Assembly (NCBI RefSeq): GCF_002150765.1
Contig: NZ_MUYM01000016.1
Coordinates: 1 to 64,000, forward strand
Direction of reading: 5' to 3'
Length of the DNA stretch: 64,000 bases
Source of the DNA: Lentzea kentuckyensis
GTDB taxonomy: Bacteria; Actinomycetota; Actinomycetes; Mycobacteriales; Pseudonocardiaceae
The position numbers were made by a program, and so were the translations under genes. Within the stretch, counting starts at the first letter, position 1. Each line of letters begins with the position of its first letter. The notes below the pieces were generated by a model. It was not told the DNA's origin and did no database searches. It saw only the letters and a list, made by a program, of their open reading frames with translations. Shown one piece after another: positions 45,972-55,933 of this stretch.

Positions 45972-46397
45972 TCAGGCCTTGAGCATCGGGCGGAACCTGT
46001 CGCGGTAGGCCCACGCCAGCCCGATCTCGGCGGCGACCACGACCAGCGCGGTGACGATGCCGCTCGGCTCCAGGAACACGTGGAACAGGAAGATGTTCAC
46101 GACCATCGGGGCCAGCAGCGCGAGCGCCAGCGGCACGAACCGGCCGACGATCAGCAGGACGCCGGCGAGGAGCTGGACACCGGACGCGAGCTGCAGCATG
46201 TAGCCGGTCGCGTAGAGCGCGGCGCTGAACGCGACGCCTGCGGGAGCCATCGTGCTGGGGTCCGGGGCGGGCATGAACATGATGAAGCCGTTGAGGCCGG
46301 TGGTGGTGAACAGCAGGCCGGTCAGCACGCGGGTGACGACGGTGGCGTAGCGGCCGAGGGCGAACTTGCGGGTCTGGGTCGCGGTTGCGGTGGTCAC
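45972..46397 (-). CDS. DoxX-family membrane protein
   Basis: This is a 141-residue protein with four membrane helices (TRVLTGLLFTTTGLNGFIMF, LQLASGVQLLAGVLLIVGRF, LALLAPMVVNIFLFHVF, IVTALVVVAAEIGLAWAY). DoxX-like proteins associate with quinone or thiol redox pathways in the membrane; its role here is unknown. GTG 46397 has GGAGG five to six bases upstream. It is divergent from radA. Confidence 0.87.
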   Translation of the reverse strand: MTTATATQTRKFALGRYATVVTRVLTGLLFTTTGLNGFIMFMPAPDPSTMAPAGVAFSAALYATGYMLQLASGVQLLAGVLLIVGRFVPLALALLAPMVVNIFLFHVFLEPSGIVTALVVVAAEIGLAWAYRDRFRPMLKA

Positions 46398-46507
46398 TTT
46401 GTCCTCCAGGCTGTCGTGTCCTTCCACTCATGCGTCGAACGGGCACCACGCCGGATCGACAAGCCCGCGAAACTTTTTTGTCAGACCTCTCCTCTAACGT
46501 TCGACCC

Positions 46508-47893
46508 GTGGCGAAGACAGCGCGGCCGATCTTCCGTTGTGCCGAGTGCGGGCACGAGGTGGCGAAGTGGTTCGGCCGCTGCCCCGAGTGTCAGGCCTGG
46601 GGCAGCATCGAGGAACGCGGCACGGCGCCGGCGACCCGCGTGGTGGCGGGAGCGCCCACGTCGGTGGCCCGCCCGATCGGCGAGGTCGACATCGAGTCGG
46701 CGCGGGCGCTGTCGACCGGCGTCAGCGAGTTCGACCGGGTGCTCGGCGGCGGCCTGGTGCCGGGTGCCGTCGTGCTGCTGGCCGGCGAGCCCGGTGTGGG
46801 CAAGTCGACGCTGCTGCTCGAAACGGCGCACCGCTGGGCCGAGTCGCACGGCCGCTGCCTCTACGTCACTGGCGAGGAGTCGGCCGGCCAGGTGCGGCTG
46901 CGCGCGGAACGCACCGGCAACCTGCACCCGGAGATGTACCTGGCGGCCGAGAGCGAGCTCAGCGCGTTGCTCGGCCAGGTGGACGCGGTCAAGCCGTCCA
47001 TGCTGATCGTCGACTCCATCCAGACCATGTCGACGATGAGCGCCCAGGGCGGGCCCGGCGGCGTCACGCAGGTGCGTGCCGTCGCGTCAGGGCTGATCGC
47101 GACGGCCAAGGAACGCGGCCTGCCGATCGTGCTGGTCGGGCACGTCACGAAGGACGGAACCGTTGCGGGACCGCGGGTTCTGGAACACCTCGTCGACGTG
47201 GTGCTGCAGTTCGAGGGCGATCGCCACTCGACCTTGAGGCTGTTGCGCGGCATCAAGAACCGCTACGGCGCGGCGGACGAGGTGGGCTGCTTCGAGCTGC
47301 GCGACGACGGCATCGTCGGGGTGCCGGACCCGTCCGGGTTGTTCCTGACCCGTCGCGACAAGGCCGTCGAGGGCACCTGCGTGACGGTGATCGTCGAGGG
47401 CAAGCGCCCGATGCTCGGTGAGGTGCAGGCGTTGGTGGCCAAGACGAACCTGCCGGCGCCCCGGCGCGCGGTCAGCGGCCTCGACTCCGCGCGGATCTCG
47501 ATGGCGCTGGCGGTGCTGGAGAAGCGCGGCAAGGTCAACCTGTTCCAGAAGGACGTCTTCACCGCCACGGTGGGCGGCATGCGCCTGGTGGAGCCTGCCG
47601 CCGACCTCGCCGTGGTGCTGGCGGTGGCGTCCGCGGAACGGGAGATCGCGCTGCCCGCCGACCTGGTGGTGCTGGGCGAGGTGGGGCTGGCCGGGGAGAT
47701 CCGGCGCGTCAACGGGGTGGGGAAGCGGTTGGCCGAGGCCGCGCGGCTGGGGTTCAAGAAGGCACTGGTGCCGCCGGACCACGGGCCGCTGCCGGACGGG
47801 GTGCGGGCGCTGGTGGCGAACGACCTGGTGTCGGCGTTGGAGGTGCTGGGGTTGAACCGGCACATGCGGGTGGTCAAGACCGAGGAGGAGTGA
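46508..47893 (+). CDS. radA: DNA repair protein RadA (Sms)
   Basis: RadA is a RecA-like helicase that drives branch migration in recombination. The 461-residue protein has the N-terminal zinc finger (CAECGHEVAKWFGRCPEC), Walker A GEPGVGKST, the RadA-specific KNRYG motif (GIKNRYGAADE) and a Lon-protease-like C-terminal domain. GTG 46508 begins MAKTARPIF. In most actinobacteria disA follows immediately; here 290 bp of G/T-rich sequence without a convincing gene follows instead. Confidence 0.96.
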   Translation: MAKTARPIFRCAECGHEVAKWFGRCPECQAWGSIEERGTAPATRVVAGAPTSVARPIGEVDIESARALSTGVSEFDRVLGGGLVPGAVVLLAGEPGVGKSTLLLETAHRWAESHGRCLYVTGEESAGQVRLRAERTGNLHPEMYLAAESELSALLGQVDAVKPSMLIVDSIQTMSTMSAQGGPGGVTQVRAVASGLIATAKERGLPIVLVGHVTKDGTVAGPRVLEHLVDVVLQFEGDRHSTLRLLRGIKNRYGAADEVGCFELRDDGIVGVPDPSGLFLTRRDKAVEGTCVTVIVEGKRPMLGEVQALVAKTNLPAPRRAVSGLDSARISMALAVLEKRGKVNLFQKDVFTATVGGMRLVEPAADLAVVLAVASAEREIALPADLVVLGEVGLAGEIRRVNGVGKRLAEAARLGFKKALVPPDHGPLPDGVRALVANDLVSALEVLGLNRHMRVVKTEEE

Positions 47894-48183
47894 GCTGTTG
47901 CCGAGGTCGCTCCGGGCGATGAGGCTGGGCTGCTTTGGCGGGCCTGGCGGTGATCGGGCTGGGGGCTGGGCGGCTCGCAACAGTTGTGGCTGGGCTGGAG
48001 GTTGTGGTGCCGCAGCCACCACCTCGCGCGCCCGATCGGGCTGTTGCGCCGGATCCGCTGTTGCGCCTCAACCCGTCGCTGTGTGACGTCGCCGCCTCCA
48101 CCCAGTTCGCCGCTGGTCCATCCCCGCGGCGGCGAAGAGTGAGCCGCTGCGACGTCCCTGCGCGACCGTGATCGAATAGGCGG

Positions 48184-48717
48184 GTGTTGGGGAGACACGA
48201 CCGCGAAATCGGTGAGTTGTTGCGGTTCGCGGCGGCCATGGCGCCTTCAGAGGTGCGGAGCTCCGACCTGCTCGACTACCTGGAGCTCGAAGAGTGGGAG
48301 CTGGTGCTCCAGCTGCTGGGGGAGTTCGACGGCCACACCTGGCAGACGCCGCGCTACTGGGCCCTGCTGACCGAGGCGGCGACGCAGATGGACCAGGACG
48401 AGGCGTGGTTCCAGTGGCGGTGCGTCGAGTCGATCCAGGGCGTGCTGCGGGTCGAGCTGGTGCTCGGGCTCGACGCGGAACCGTTGCAGGCCAGGGGAGA
48501 GCGGCCGACGTGGGACGTGACCGGGAGGTACCAGCGGGTGGCGGCGTTGTGGATCGAGTCCAAGCCCGTGCTGGGGCCGGGTGAACGTGCCACGGCCCGG
48601 TTGCGGCCGTTCGTGCCGCCGGCGTGGGCGCACCTCATCAGAGGCGACGTGATCGCCCTGCAGGGCAGTTCGCCGGGCATCGCGACGATCATCGAGCGCG
48701 TACCGCCGCGCCCCTGA
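48184..48717 (+). CDS. Conserved hypothetical protein
   Basis: This 177-residue soluble protein is of unknown function. The N-terminal half is helical and acidic (LLDYLELEEWELVLQLLGEF, then three Trp residues in DEAWFQWR). The C-terminal half looks beta-rich, and the segment VLGPGERATARLRPFVPPAWAHLIRGDVIALQ resembles the last beta-barrel of translational GTPases. The GTG start at 48184 is tentative. It sits alone between radA and the trehalose genes and ends at a palindromic repeat. Confidence 0.7.
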   Translation: MLGRHDREIGELLRFAAAMAPSEVRSSDLLDYLELEEWELVLQLLGEFDGHTWQTPRYWALLTEAATQMDQDEAWFQWRCVESIQGVLRVELVLGLDAEPLQARGERPTWDVTGRYQRVAALWIESKPVLGPGERATARLRPFVPPAWAHLIRGDVIALQGSSPGIATIIERVPPRP

Positions 48718-48720
48718 AGT

Positions 48721-48771
48721 GCACGCGGGGAGCTTTCGTGCACTCCAAGTGCACGAAAGCTCCCCGCGTGC
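48721..48771. repeat. Palindromic intergenic repeat, copy 2 (perfect)
   Basis: A perfect 24-bp inverted repeat (48721-48744 with 48748-48771) with a 3-base CCA loop. It begins 4 bases after one stop codon and ends 8 bases before the convergent one, so it can serve as a bidirectional terminator. Same family as 23005-23055 and 56970-57020. Confidence 0.95.
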
Positions 48772-48778
48772 GGTCAGA

Positions 48779-51310
48779 TCACTGCGACAGCAGCTGGGCG
48801 CAGCGGATCAGGCCCAGGTGCGAGTACGCCTGCGGGTGGTTGCCCAGCGAGCGCTCGGCGACCGGGTCGTACTCCTCTGGCAGCAGGCCGGTGGGGCCCG
48901 CGGCCGCGACGATCTGGCCGAAGAGCTCCTCGGCCTCGGTGCGCCGGCCGGTCAGCAGGTACGACTCGATCATCCACGCCGCGCACAGGTGGAAGCCGCC
49001 CTCGTCGCCCGGCAGGCCGTCGTCGCGGTGGTAGCGGTACACGGTCGAGCCGGACCGCAGCTCCGCCTCGATGGCCGTCACGGTGGACTGGAAGCGCTCG
49101 TCGGTCGGGTCGATCAGACCCGACAGGCCGACGAACAGCGAGGCCGCGTCCAGGTCGTCGCCGTCGTACGCGGTGGTGAAGGACTGGACCTCGTCGTTCC
49201 AGCCGTTCTTCAGCACGTCCGTGGCGATGGTGTCGCGCAACGGCACCCACGACTGGTCGAGCTCACGGCCGAACTGCTCGCCGAGCTTGATCGCGCGGTC
49301 GATGGTCAGCCAGCACATGACCTTCGAGTACACGTGGTGGCGCGGCGCGTGCCGCTCCTCCCAGATGCCGTGGTCGGGCTCGTGCCAGCGCCGGGAGACG
49401 GCCTCGGCCATCGCCTGGACCATCGCCCAGTCGGCGTCCGACAACGACCCGCGGGCGGACGCGAGCTGCACCACGAGATCCACGACCGGACCGAACACGT
49501 CGAGCTGCACCTGCTGGTTCGCGAGGTTGCCGACGCGCACGGGCCGCGAGCCCGCGTAGCCGGGCAGCGTGTCGATCACGGCCTCGGCACCGAGCTGGGT
49601 GCCGTGCAGCGTGTACAGCGGGTGCAGGCGCTCCGGGCCGGGGATGGTCTCCAGGACGCCGTGCAGCCACGCCAGGAAGCCGTCGGCCTCCGCGAACGAG
49701 CCCACGGACACCAGTGCGGCGGCGGTCATCGCGCCGTCGCGCAGCCAGCAGTAGCGGTAGTCCCAGTTGCGGACACCGCCGAGCTCCTCGGGCAGCGACG
49801 TGGTGGCCGCCGCCATGATCGAGCCGGAGTCCTTGTGCACCAGGCCGCGCAGCGTCAGGGCCGAGCGCAGCACCAGGTCCGTCTGCACGGTCGGGAGCTT
49901 CAGCCCCGCCGCCCAGTCCGACCAGTAGCCGGCCGCGCGGTCACGGCGGACCGACTCCGCGGCAGCGTGCTCGGAGATGTCGTCGGTGCCGCAACGCAGC
50001 TCCAGCAACACCGGCGCACCCTCACGCGGACGAACCACGGCGCGCGCGGTCTCCTGGACGCCGTCGGAGGTGATCTCCCAGTCGACGCCCGGCGAACGCA
50101 GCACCATCGGGTCCGAGGTGCCGACGACGCGCAGGCCCTCGCGCTCGCGGATGAAGCGCACGGGCACCTGACCGAACTCCGGCCGCGGCGCGAACGTGAT
50201 CACCGCGTTGGTCGAACCGGAGATCCGGCGCACCAGGTCCGTGCGGTGCGAGGCGAGGTCGTGCTCCAGGTAGTCCGTCACCAGGAGCCGCGACCAGCGG
50301 GTCTCCACGATCATCGTGCCCGGCAGGTAGCGCTGGCCCAGCGGCAGCGACCCGTGCTCCGGCTTGATCGAGAAGTGGCCCGCGGCAGGACCGCCCAGCA
50401 GGTCCGCGAAGATCGCCGCGGAGTCCGGTTCCGGGTGGCACAGCCAGTTGACCTTGGCGTCCGGCGTGACCAGCGCGACCGAACGCTCGTTCGCGAGCAT
50501 GGTCAGACGCTCGATCGGCACGGCCTGGTCGCCGTGCAGCCACGCCCGGCGCTCCTCCAGGAGGAACGCCAGCACGGTGGCGACGTCCGAGGGGTCGTTC
50601 ACGTAGTGCTCGGCCAGCGACTCGCCGGCACCGACGCGAATGCCCAGGTCAGGGCCGGACAGGCGGGCGAACGCCTTCTCGTCCGTCACGTCGTCGCCCA
50701 GGAAGATCGCCGCGGTGGCGCCGACCTGGTGACGCAGGATGTCGAGGGCGTGGCCCTTGTCGGTCTCGACGACGGCGAGCTCGATGACCGCCTTGCCCTC
50801 GGTGACCTGCACACCTTCCCAGGTGCACGGACCGGAGCGGACGGCGGAGAGCACGGCCTCGCCGATGGCCTCGCTCGCGGCGCGGCGCACGTGTACGGCG
50901 ACGGACGCGGGCTTGACCTCGAGGTGCACGCCCTCGTGGCCGTCGACGATCTCTTCGAGCTCGGCCTCGATGCGGCGGTGCAACGCCTTGGCGTTCGCGT
51001 CCAGCGCGTGGACGAAGCCGACATCGAACTCAGAGCCGTGCGAGCCCACCAGGTGGACCTCGCCCGGCAGGCGGGAAAGGGTGGCCAGATCGCGCAGCGC
51101 ACGGCCGGAGATCACGGCTGACGTGGTCTCGTGCAGGCTCGCGAGCGAACGCAGCGCGTTCACCGACTCCGGAAGCGGGCGAGCCTGCTCCGGGTCGCTC
51201 ACGATCGGCGCGAGTGTTCCGTCGTAGTCGCTGGCGACCAGCAGTCGCGGGGTCCTGGCGAGCTGACAGATCGCTCGGCGCAGTTCGGCGGGGAGGGCCT
51301 CGGCGGTCAA
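48779..51310 (-). CDS. Trehalose-6-phosphate phosphatase fused to GH15 hydrolase
   Basis: This 843-residue two-domain protein begins with an OtsB-type HAD phosphatase at residues 1-250 (motif I Asp28 and Asp30 in DYDGTLAPI, GSHGSEF, LGDDVTDEKAF). Residues 265-843 are a GH15 glucoamylase/trehalase-like domain with a beta-sandwich and an alpha/alpha barrel (GVRNWDYRYCWLRDG, LPEEYDP). The first domain makes trehalose from T6P. The second resembles mycobacterial GH15 trehalase (recalled), so one polypeptide may make and split trehalose, or the hydrolase acts on another glucoside. TTG 51310 has AGGAGG just upstream. otsA lies 45 bp upstream. Confidence 0.88.
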   Translation of the reverse strand: MTAEALPAELRRAICQLARTPRLLVASDYDGTLAPIVSDPEQARPLPESVNALRSLASLHETTSAVISGRALRDLATLSRLPGEVHLVGSHGSEFDVGFVHALDANAKALHRRIEAELEEIVDGHEGVHLEVKPASVAVHVRRAASEAIGEAVLSAVRSGPCTWEGVQVTEGKAVIELAVVETDKGHALDILRHQVGATAAIFLGDDVTDEKAFARLSGPDLGIRVGAGESLAEHYVNDPSDVATVLAFLLEERRAWLHGDQAVPIERLTMLANERSVALVTPDAKVNWLCHPEPDSAAIFADLLGGPAAGHFSIKPEHGSLPLGQRYLPGTMIVETRWSRLLVTDYLEHDLASHRTDLVRRISGSTNAVITFAPRPEFGQVPVRFIREREGLRVVGTSDPMVLRSPGVDWEITSDGVQETARAVVRPREGAPVLLELRCGTDDISEHAAAESVRRDRAAGYWSDWAAGLKLPTVQTDLVLRSALTLRGLVHKDSGSIMAAATTSLPEELGGVRNWDYRYCWLRDGAMTAAALVSVGSFAEADGFLAWLHGVLETIPGPERLHPLYTLHGTQLGAEAVIDTLPGYAGSRPVRVGNLANQQVQLDVFGPVVDLVVQLASARGSLSDADWAMVQAMAEAVSRRWHEPDHGIWEERHAPRHHVYSKVMCWLTIDRAIKLGEQFGRELDQSWVPLRDTIATDVLKNGWNDEVQSFTTAYDGDDLDAASLFVGLSGLIDPTDERFQSTVTAIEAELRSGSTVYRYHRDDGLPGDEGGFHLCAAWMIESYLLTGRRTEAEELFGQIVAAAGPTGLLPEEYDPVAERSLGNHPQAYSHLGLIRCAQLLSQ

Positions 51311-51355
51311 CGCCCCTCCTGGAGCACTCGTGGGGTCAATGGGATCTGAAAGGAT

Positions 51356-52789
51356 TCAGACCGAGGTCTGCGTGCCCAACGCCTCCAGGAACGACCTTGC
51401 CCAGCGGTCAACGTCGTGGGTGAGGACTTGTCGGCGCAGCGCGCGCATCCTACGGCGGCCCTCTGCGGGATCGATGTCGAGGGCGGCCTGCAGTGCGTTC
51501 TTGACACCGTCCAGATCATGGGGGTTCACCAGGAACGCACTGGTCAGTTCTGCGGCAGCGCCGGCGAACTCGCTGAGCACCAGAGCTCCACCAAGATCAT
51601 ATCGGCAGGCCACGTACTCCTTGCACACGAGGTTCATTCCGTCCCGAACAGGCGTGACGACCATGACGTCCGCCGCGCTCATGAACGCGACGAGCTCCTC
51701 GCGGTTCACCGACTGGTGCAGGTAGTGCACGACGGGCTTGCCGACCCGTCCGAACTCGCCGTTGATCCGGCCCACCGACTGCTCGATGTCCTGGCGCATC
51801 GTCTTGTAGTGGTCGACCCGCTCCCGGCTGGGGGTGGCGAGCTGGACCATCGTGACGTCCTCGGGGTCAACGCGTCCGTCCGCGATCAGCTCGTAGAGAG
51901 CCCGGATCCGGACGTCGATGCCCTTCGTGTAGTCGAGACGGTCCACGCCCAGCAGGATGCGCTTCGGGTTGCCGAGATCCGCTCGAATCTGCTTCGCGCG
52001 GGTCTGCGTCTCCTTGCGCCGCGCCACCGCGTCGAGCCCGGCGCTGTCGATCGAGATCGGGAACGCGCCGACGCGCACGGTCCGGTCGCCGACCTGCACG
52101 ACACCTGGCCGGGTCCGGACACCGACAGTGCCGCGGCTGGGCTCCAGGCCGACGAGCCGGCGGGCCAGCCAGAGGAAGTTCTGCGCGCCGCCGGGCCGGT
52201 GGAAGCCCACCAGGTCGGCGCCGAGCAGGCCGCGGATGATCTCCGTGCGCCACGGGAGCTGCATGAACAGCTCGACCGGCGGGAACGGGATGTGCAGGAA
52301 GAAGCCGATCTTCAGGTCGGGCCGCTGCTCGCGCAGCATCGCCGGAACGAGCTGCAGCTGGTAGTCCTGCACCCAGACGGTCGCGCCCTGCGCGGCGATC
52401 TTCGCGGTCGCGTCGGCGAACCGCTGGTTGACCCGTACGTAGGAGTTCCACCAGTGCCGATGGAACGCGGGCTGCGCGACGACGTCGTGGTAGAGCGGCC
52501 AGAGGGTGCCGTTGGAGAAGCCCTCGTAGTAGTCCTCGACCTCTTTGGCCGACAGTGGCACCGGGTGCAGCAGCAGGCCGTCGTCCTCGAACGGCGAGAC
52601 GTCGGCGTCGGCCACACCCGGCCAGCCGACCCATGCGCCGCTGTGTGAGCGGAGGAACGGTTCCAGCGCGCTGACCAGCCCTCCAGGGCTGTGCTTCCAC
52701 CGCTCTGTGCCGTCCGGCAAGCGCTCCAGGTCAACCGGCAGCCGGTTGGCCACGACTACGAATTCCGCCCCGTTCTCGCCAATGTCCAT
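51356..52789 (-). CDS. otsA: Alpha,alpha-trehalose-phosphate synthase
   Basis: This GT20 enzyme joins UDP-glucose (or ADP-glucose) to glucose-6-phosphate. The 477-residue protein has the donor-binding and catalytic segments [12 protein letters not shown], the [14 protein letters not shown] loop, [26 protein letters not shown] and [20 protein letters not shown] 52789 is chosen; GTG 52795 is two codons upstream. Its product is the substrate of the phosphatase domain encoded next, so the pair forms a complete OtsA-OtsB route. Confidence 0.95.
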   Translation of the reverse strand: MDIGENGAEFVVVANRLPVDLERLPDGTERWKHSPGGLVSALEPFLRSHSGAWVGWPGVADADVSPFEDDGLLLHPVPLSAKEVEDYYEGFSNGTLWPLYHDVVAQPAFHRHWWNSYVRVNQRFADATAKIAAQGATVWVQDYQLQLVPAMLREQRPDLKIGFFLHIPFPPVELFMQLPWRTEIIRGLLGADLVGFHRPGGAQNFLWLARRLVGLEPSRGTVGVRTRPGVVQVGDRTVRVGAFPISIDSAGLDAVARRKETQTRAKQIRADLGNPKRILLGVDRLDYTKGIDVRIRALYELIADGRVDPEDVTMVQLATPSRERVDHYKTMRQDIEQSVGRINGEFGRVGKPVVHYLHQSVNREELVAFMSAADVMVVTPVRDGMNLVCKEYVACRYDLGGALVLSEFAGAAAELTSAFLVNPHDLDGVKNALQAALDIDPAEGRRRMRALRRQVLTHDVDRWARSFLEALGTQTSV

Positions 52790-52859
52790 GCTCACAAAAG
52801 CCCAGGCTAGTGCGGTCGCGTGGCCCCTGCGTTTCGTGTAACCCCCGTCACAGCGAGGT

Positions 52860-54290
52860 TCACTCCAACCGACGATTGGTGGGTTTGAGCGGCCCGGACA
52901 TGCGCGGACCAGCGAACTTCCGCTCCAGGCGACCGAGTCCGGTCCGCACCGGCTGGGCCAGATACTCGCCGAACACCACCCCGCCGGCCAGGGCGAGAGC
53001 AATACCACTCGCGAACACCAGCGTGCTCAGACCGGCCGGATCGCCCTCCGCGGTGAGCTGGAACAGACCCCGGTACGTGGTCCAGCCGGGCAGCAGCGGG
53101 ACGACCCCGGCCTGCACGACGACGAGCGTCGGGATGCGCAGCCGGCGGGTCATGGTCGCGCCGCCGAACCCGGTGATGGCGGCGGCCACGGCTGACCCGA
53201 GCAGCGCGTCCAGGCCGAAGCTCGTGACCAGGCCGTACGAGGCGGTGCCGATCGCGCCGGAGATGGCGGCGGCGACGAGCGCGCGTGGCTGGGCGTAGCA
53301 GGCGAGCGCGAAGAACGCACTGGTCGCCGCGCCGGCCGCGAACTGCATCGGCACCGCGGAGATCAACGCGGGCAACGGGTCGCTGAGCCTGATGTCCAGT
53401 CCGAAGTGGACGGCAGTGCGGATCGCGATGGCGACACCCGCGATGAGACCGGCACTGAGCAGCACGGTCTCGACGGTGCGGCCGGCGGCGGTGACGTTGT
53501 AGCCGGAGATCGCGTCCTGCACGGTGCTCACCAGCGCGAGCCCGGACAGCAGCACGACGATCCCGACGGCCACCAGCAGGCTCGGCCGGACGTTGGGCAG
53601 CAACCCCGTGGCGAAGACCGTCAGCGCAGCACCCGTGCCGAGCGCACCGCCGACGAGTTGCTGGAAGAAGAACGGCAGCGCACGGCGGTTGAGGACCCGG
53701 CCGACCCGGTCGATCACGGCGGTGACGATCATGGCGGTGATCGCGAGCTCCCACCCGCCGCCGACGAGGAACGCGACCGCCGCGGCCATCCCGCCCCACG
53801 CGGCGGTGGCGACCCAGCGCGGGTACGGGTGCTTCGCGTTGGTTATGTCTTCGAGCTCGGCATGCGCGCCTTCAATGGGACCGAGATTGCGCACGAGGTG
53901 TTCGACCGCCGCGAGTCGCGTGTAGTCGAGACTGCGTTGGCGAACGACCCGCACCGCGGTGATCGGTGGCGCCTCTGTCCCGCGGTGGCACGACACGCTG
54001 ATAGAGGTGTAGATCACGTCGACCTCCGTGTGCGGAAGTCCATAGCTCTCGGTGACTGAGAGAATCGTGGCTGTTACGTCCGCCGCGCCCGCCCCGCTGG
54101 ACATCTGGACCTCGCCGATCTTCAGAGCGAGATCGAGTACCAGGTGAACCGTGGTGTCGTCGGGCAGAGCGGGGCCGTGCAGGTTGTTCGTGGAAATCTC
54201 GCGCACCTCCGTCGTGTGATCGTGAGGAGTCGTTCGACTGTTGCTGTGTCGTCTGCCACCTCCGATCGGGCGACCCAAAACGGAGGACAT
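52860..54290 (-). CDS. ThrE-family threonine/serine exporter
   Basis: This 476-residue protein starts with a cytosolic N-terminal domain (about residues 40-150, [26 protein letters not shown]) that resembles ThrE/YjjP. About ten membrane helices follow in two halves (DUF1212-like then DUF3815-like). It would export threonine and serine or small relatives. ATG 54290 or GTG 54296 can start it. It is upstream of otsA in the same direction (70 bp), perhaps on the same transcript. Confidence 0.9.
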   Translation of the reverse strand: MSSVLGRPIGGGRRHSNSRTTPHDHTTEVREISTNNLHGPALPDDTTVHLVLDLALKIGEVQMSSGAGAADVTATILSVTESYGLPHTEVDVIYTSISVSCHRGTEAPPITAVRVVRQRSLDYTRLAAVEHLVRNLGPIEGAHAELEDITNAKHPYPRWVATAAWGGMAAAVAFLVGGGWELAITAMIVTAVIDRVGRVLNRRALPFFFQQLVGGALGTGAALTVFATGLLPNVRPSLLVAVGIVVLLSGLALVSTVQDAISGYNVTAAGRTVETVLLSAGLIAGVAIAIRTAVHFGLDIRLSDPLPALISAVPMQFAAGAATSAFFALACYAQPRALVAAAISGAIGTASYGLVTSFGLDALLGSAVAAAITGFGGATMTRRLRIPTLVVVQAGVVPLLPGWTTYRGLFQLTAEGDPAGLSTLVFASGIALALAGGVVFGEYLAQPVRTGLGRLERKFAGPRMSGPLKPTNRRLE

Positions 54291-54466
54291 GATCACTGTC
54301 CGTCGATTACCCTCCTGACCTGGTCAAGGCGGCCTGTCCGGCGCATTGATCCACTCAGTTGGTTGGTCTGACTCCGGTCGGAGCAATCCGATCACACTGA
54401 GAGCAGACCGTTCGCCGCAGGTAGCAACCGCAAGGGACGCTTACCATGTTCGCGAACACGAGCCAG

Positions 54467-54539
54467 GCCGGCGTAGCTCAATTGGCAGAGCACTCGCCTT
54501 GTAAGCGAAAGGTTAGGGGTTCGATTCCCCTCGCCGGCT
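54467..54539 (+). tRNA. tRNA-Thr (anticodon TGT)
   Basis: A full cloverleaf of 73 bases: acceptor GCCGGCG paired with CGCCGGC, D-arm GCTC/GAGC, anticodon loop CTTGTAA giving TGT, and T-arm AGGGG-TTCGATT-CCCCT. The first anticodon-stem pair is mismatched (C-A). CCA is not encoded. A hairpin terminator follows. Confidence 0.97.
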
Positions 54540-54547
54540 CTTTTGCA

Positions 54548-54579
54548 ACGGGGGTTCGCCCAGGTGGGCGGGCCCCCGT
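54548..54579 (+). terminator. Terminator of tRNA-Thr
   Basis: A hairpin of 14 pairs (54548-54561 with 54566-54579, including two G-T pairs) and a 4-base loop, starting 9 bases after the tRNA and a TTTT run. Confidence 0.8.
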
Positions 54580-54601
54580 CTCAATTCGACGTGACACTTC
54601 G

Positions 54602-55923
54602 TCAGCTTTTGTGAACGAGCCCGGTAAAGCCCGCGACGCTCAGCGTGGCGAAGCTCCATCCCAGGATCTGGATGACCCAGCCTGCCCCGGTCGCCCACTG
54701 CCCGGCTGGTCCGTTCGCCAGTTCGCATCTCGGTGTGCCGCCGAGCTTGACGAGCGGGATCGCGAGATCGGCCGCAAGACTGATTCTGTTCACCGGTGAA
54801 CAGGCGTCAGCTGGGCGATCTTTGGCCGGGGTCAGGCCGTTGTGGGCGGCGGCTGTCCACACGAGACAGAGCGCGAGCACGAACGTCGCCAGCAGCCCGA
54901 TCAACGCTCGGGACGGCTTGTAGCCGTAGCCGAGGGTGAGGCCGAGGATCCGGTGCCAGAGCTTGTTGCCGGGGTCGCCTCTGCGGCGGAGGTCCCGTTG
55001 CTGGGCGATCAGGACCTTGCGCGAGTACGCCTCGTGCCCTGCGGCGCGGTGCACGGCCGCGAGCTGCTGGTAGGCCTGCGGCTGATAGGCGTGGCTGTAG
55101 GTGTCGAGCAGCTGCAGCCAGTCGCCGTCCCCGATCGGCGGGTCCGGATAGGACAGTCCCTCGACGTGGGCGGTGAAGCCCTCGCTGCGGGTCAGAGGTT
55201 CGAACGGCAACTGGATGGAACGGCCGATCCTCGTGCGTGCCAGACAGAGGGAGTCGGTGGGGCCGGGGCTGGTGATCGTCGTGTCGACGATGCTGAGCTG
55301 ACTGGCGACAGTGGTGCTTCTGATGGTTGCGGCGCCCACGATCTCTGTGCCTGCGCGGAGGTGGAAGCTACCGCCGACATGCATGCGGTCCGCTTTGAGT
55401 GCGACGCCGCGAGCATTGCGCAGCTGGGATCCGTAGATCAGCACGTTCAGGCCAACCCTAGGCCAGATGCGCACAGCGACCCGTGCTCGCCGGTGCGAAT
55501 GCTCGTTTCGCTGAGATCGCACACGGCCGCGATGTCGGCGTGGGCCAGCCGAACCGTGCCGGTGCACCTGGAGTCCCGGATCAGCAGGTTGTCTGCGCGG
55601 AGGCCCGTCGCGTTCAGGCCTGCCAGATGCGCGGAGTCCAGGCAGAACAGCGGGATCGTTGCCCGGCGCGCCACAACGGGTGCGGTCAACACGCATTTCC
55701 GGAAGATGACAGGTACCTGGCAGGTGATCTCGTCCAGGTTGAGCACGCCGACGATCCTGGCTCCGTCAAGTCTCAGCCCTGACGGGTCCACCTTCCCGGT
55801 GACCAGCAGGTCGCGGATCGCCTCGGCGCGCAGCACGTTGTTCCCACGACGTGAGAGATCGAGGACTTCGCCCGCCTCGGCGGCGCGTTTCATGTCCTGC
55901 TCTGTCTCACTAGGACGTGACAT
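54602..55923 (-). pseudogene. Frameshifted repeat-containing membrane protein gene
   Basis: Two overlapping frames together read as one protein of about 440 residues. The first part (from ATG 55923) has an N-terminal RAEAIRDLLVTG and beta-helix-like repeats (LRLDGARIVGVLNLDE, LNATGLRADNLLIRDS, VRLAHADIAAVCDLS), then stops at 55447-55449. The second part continues the repeats at once in the -1 frame (GLNVLIYGSQLRNARG, ADRMHVGGSFHLRAG) and ends with two membrane helices. This matches the long family often labelled membrane-associated oxidoreductase in actinomycetes (recalled). A one-base loss near 55450-55465 explains it; a sequencing error is possible. The function is unknown. Confidence 0.8.
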
Positions 55924-55933
55924 TGTGGGCACC

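Noticed and set aside
47935..48171. 78-residue open frame after radA as a possible small gene
   Set aside because: No ribosome site, no family pattern, and the residues reflect repeated GGCTGG words; kept only as a possible rearrangement scar.
54467..54539. tRNA-Thr as an integration site for a mobile element
   Set aside because: I found no duplicated tRNA 3' end downstream and no integrase or excisionase gene nearby.
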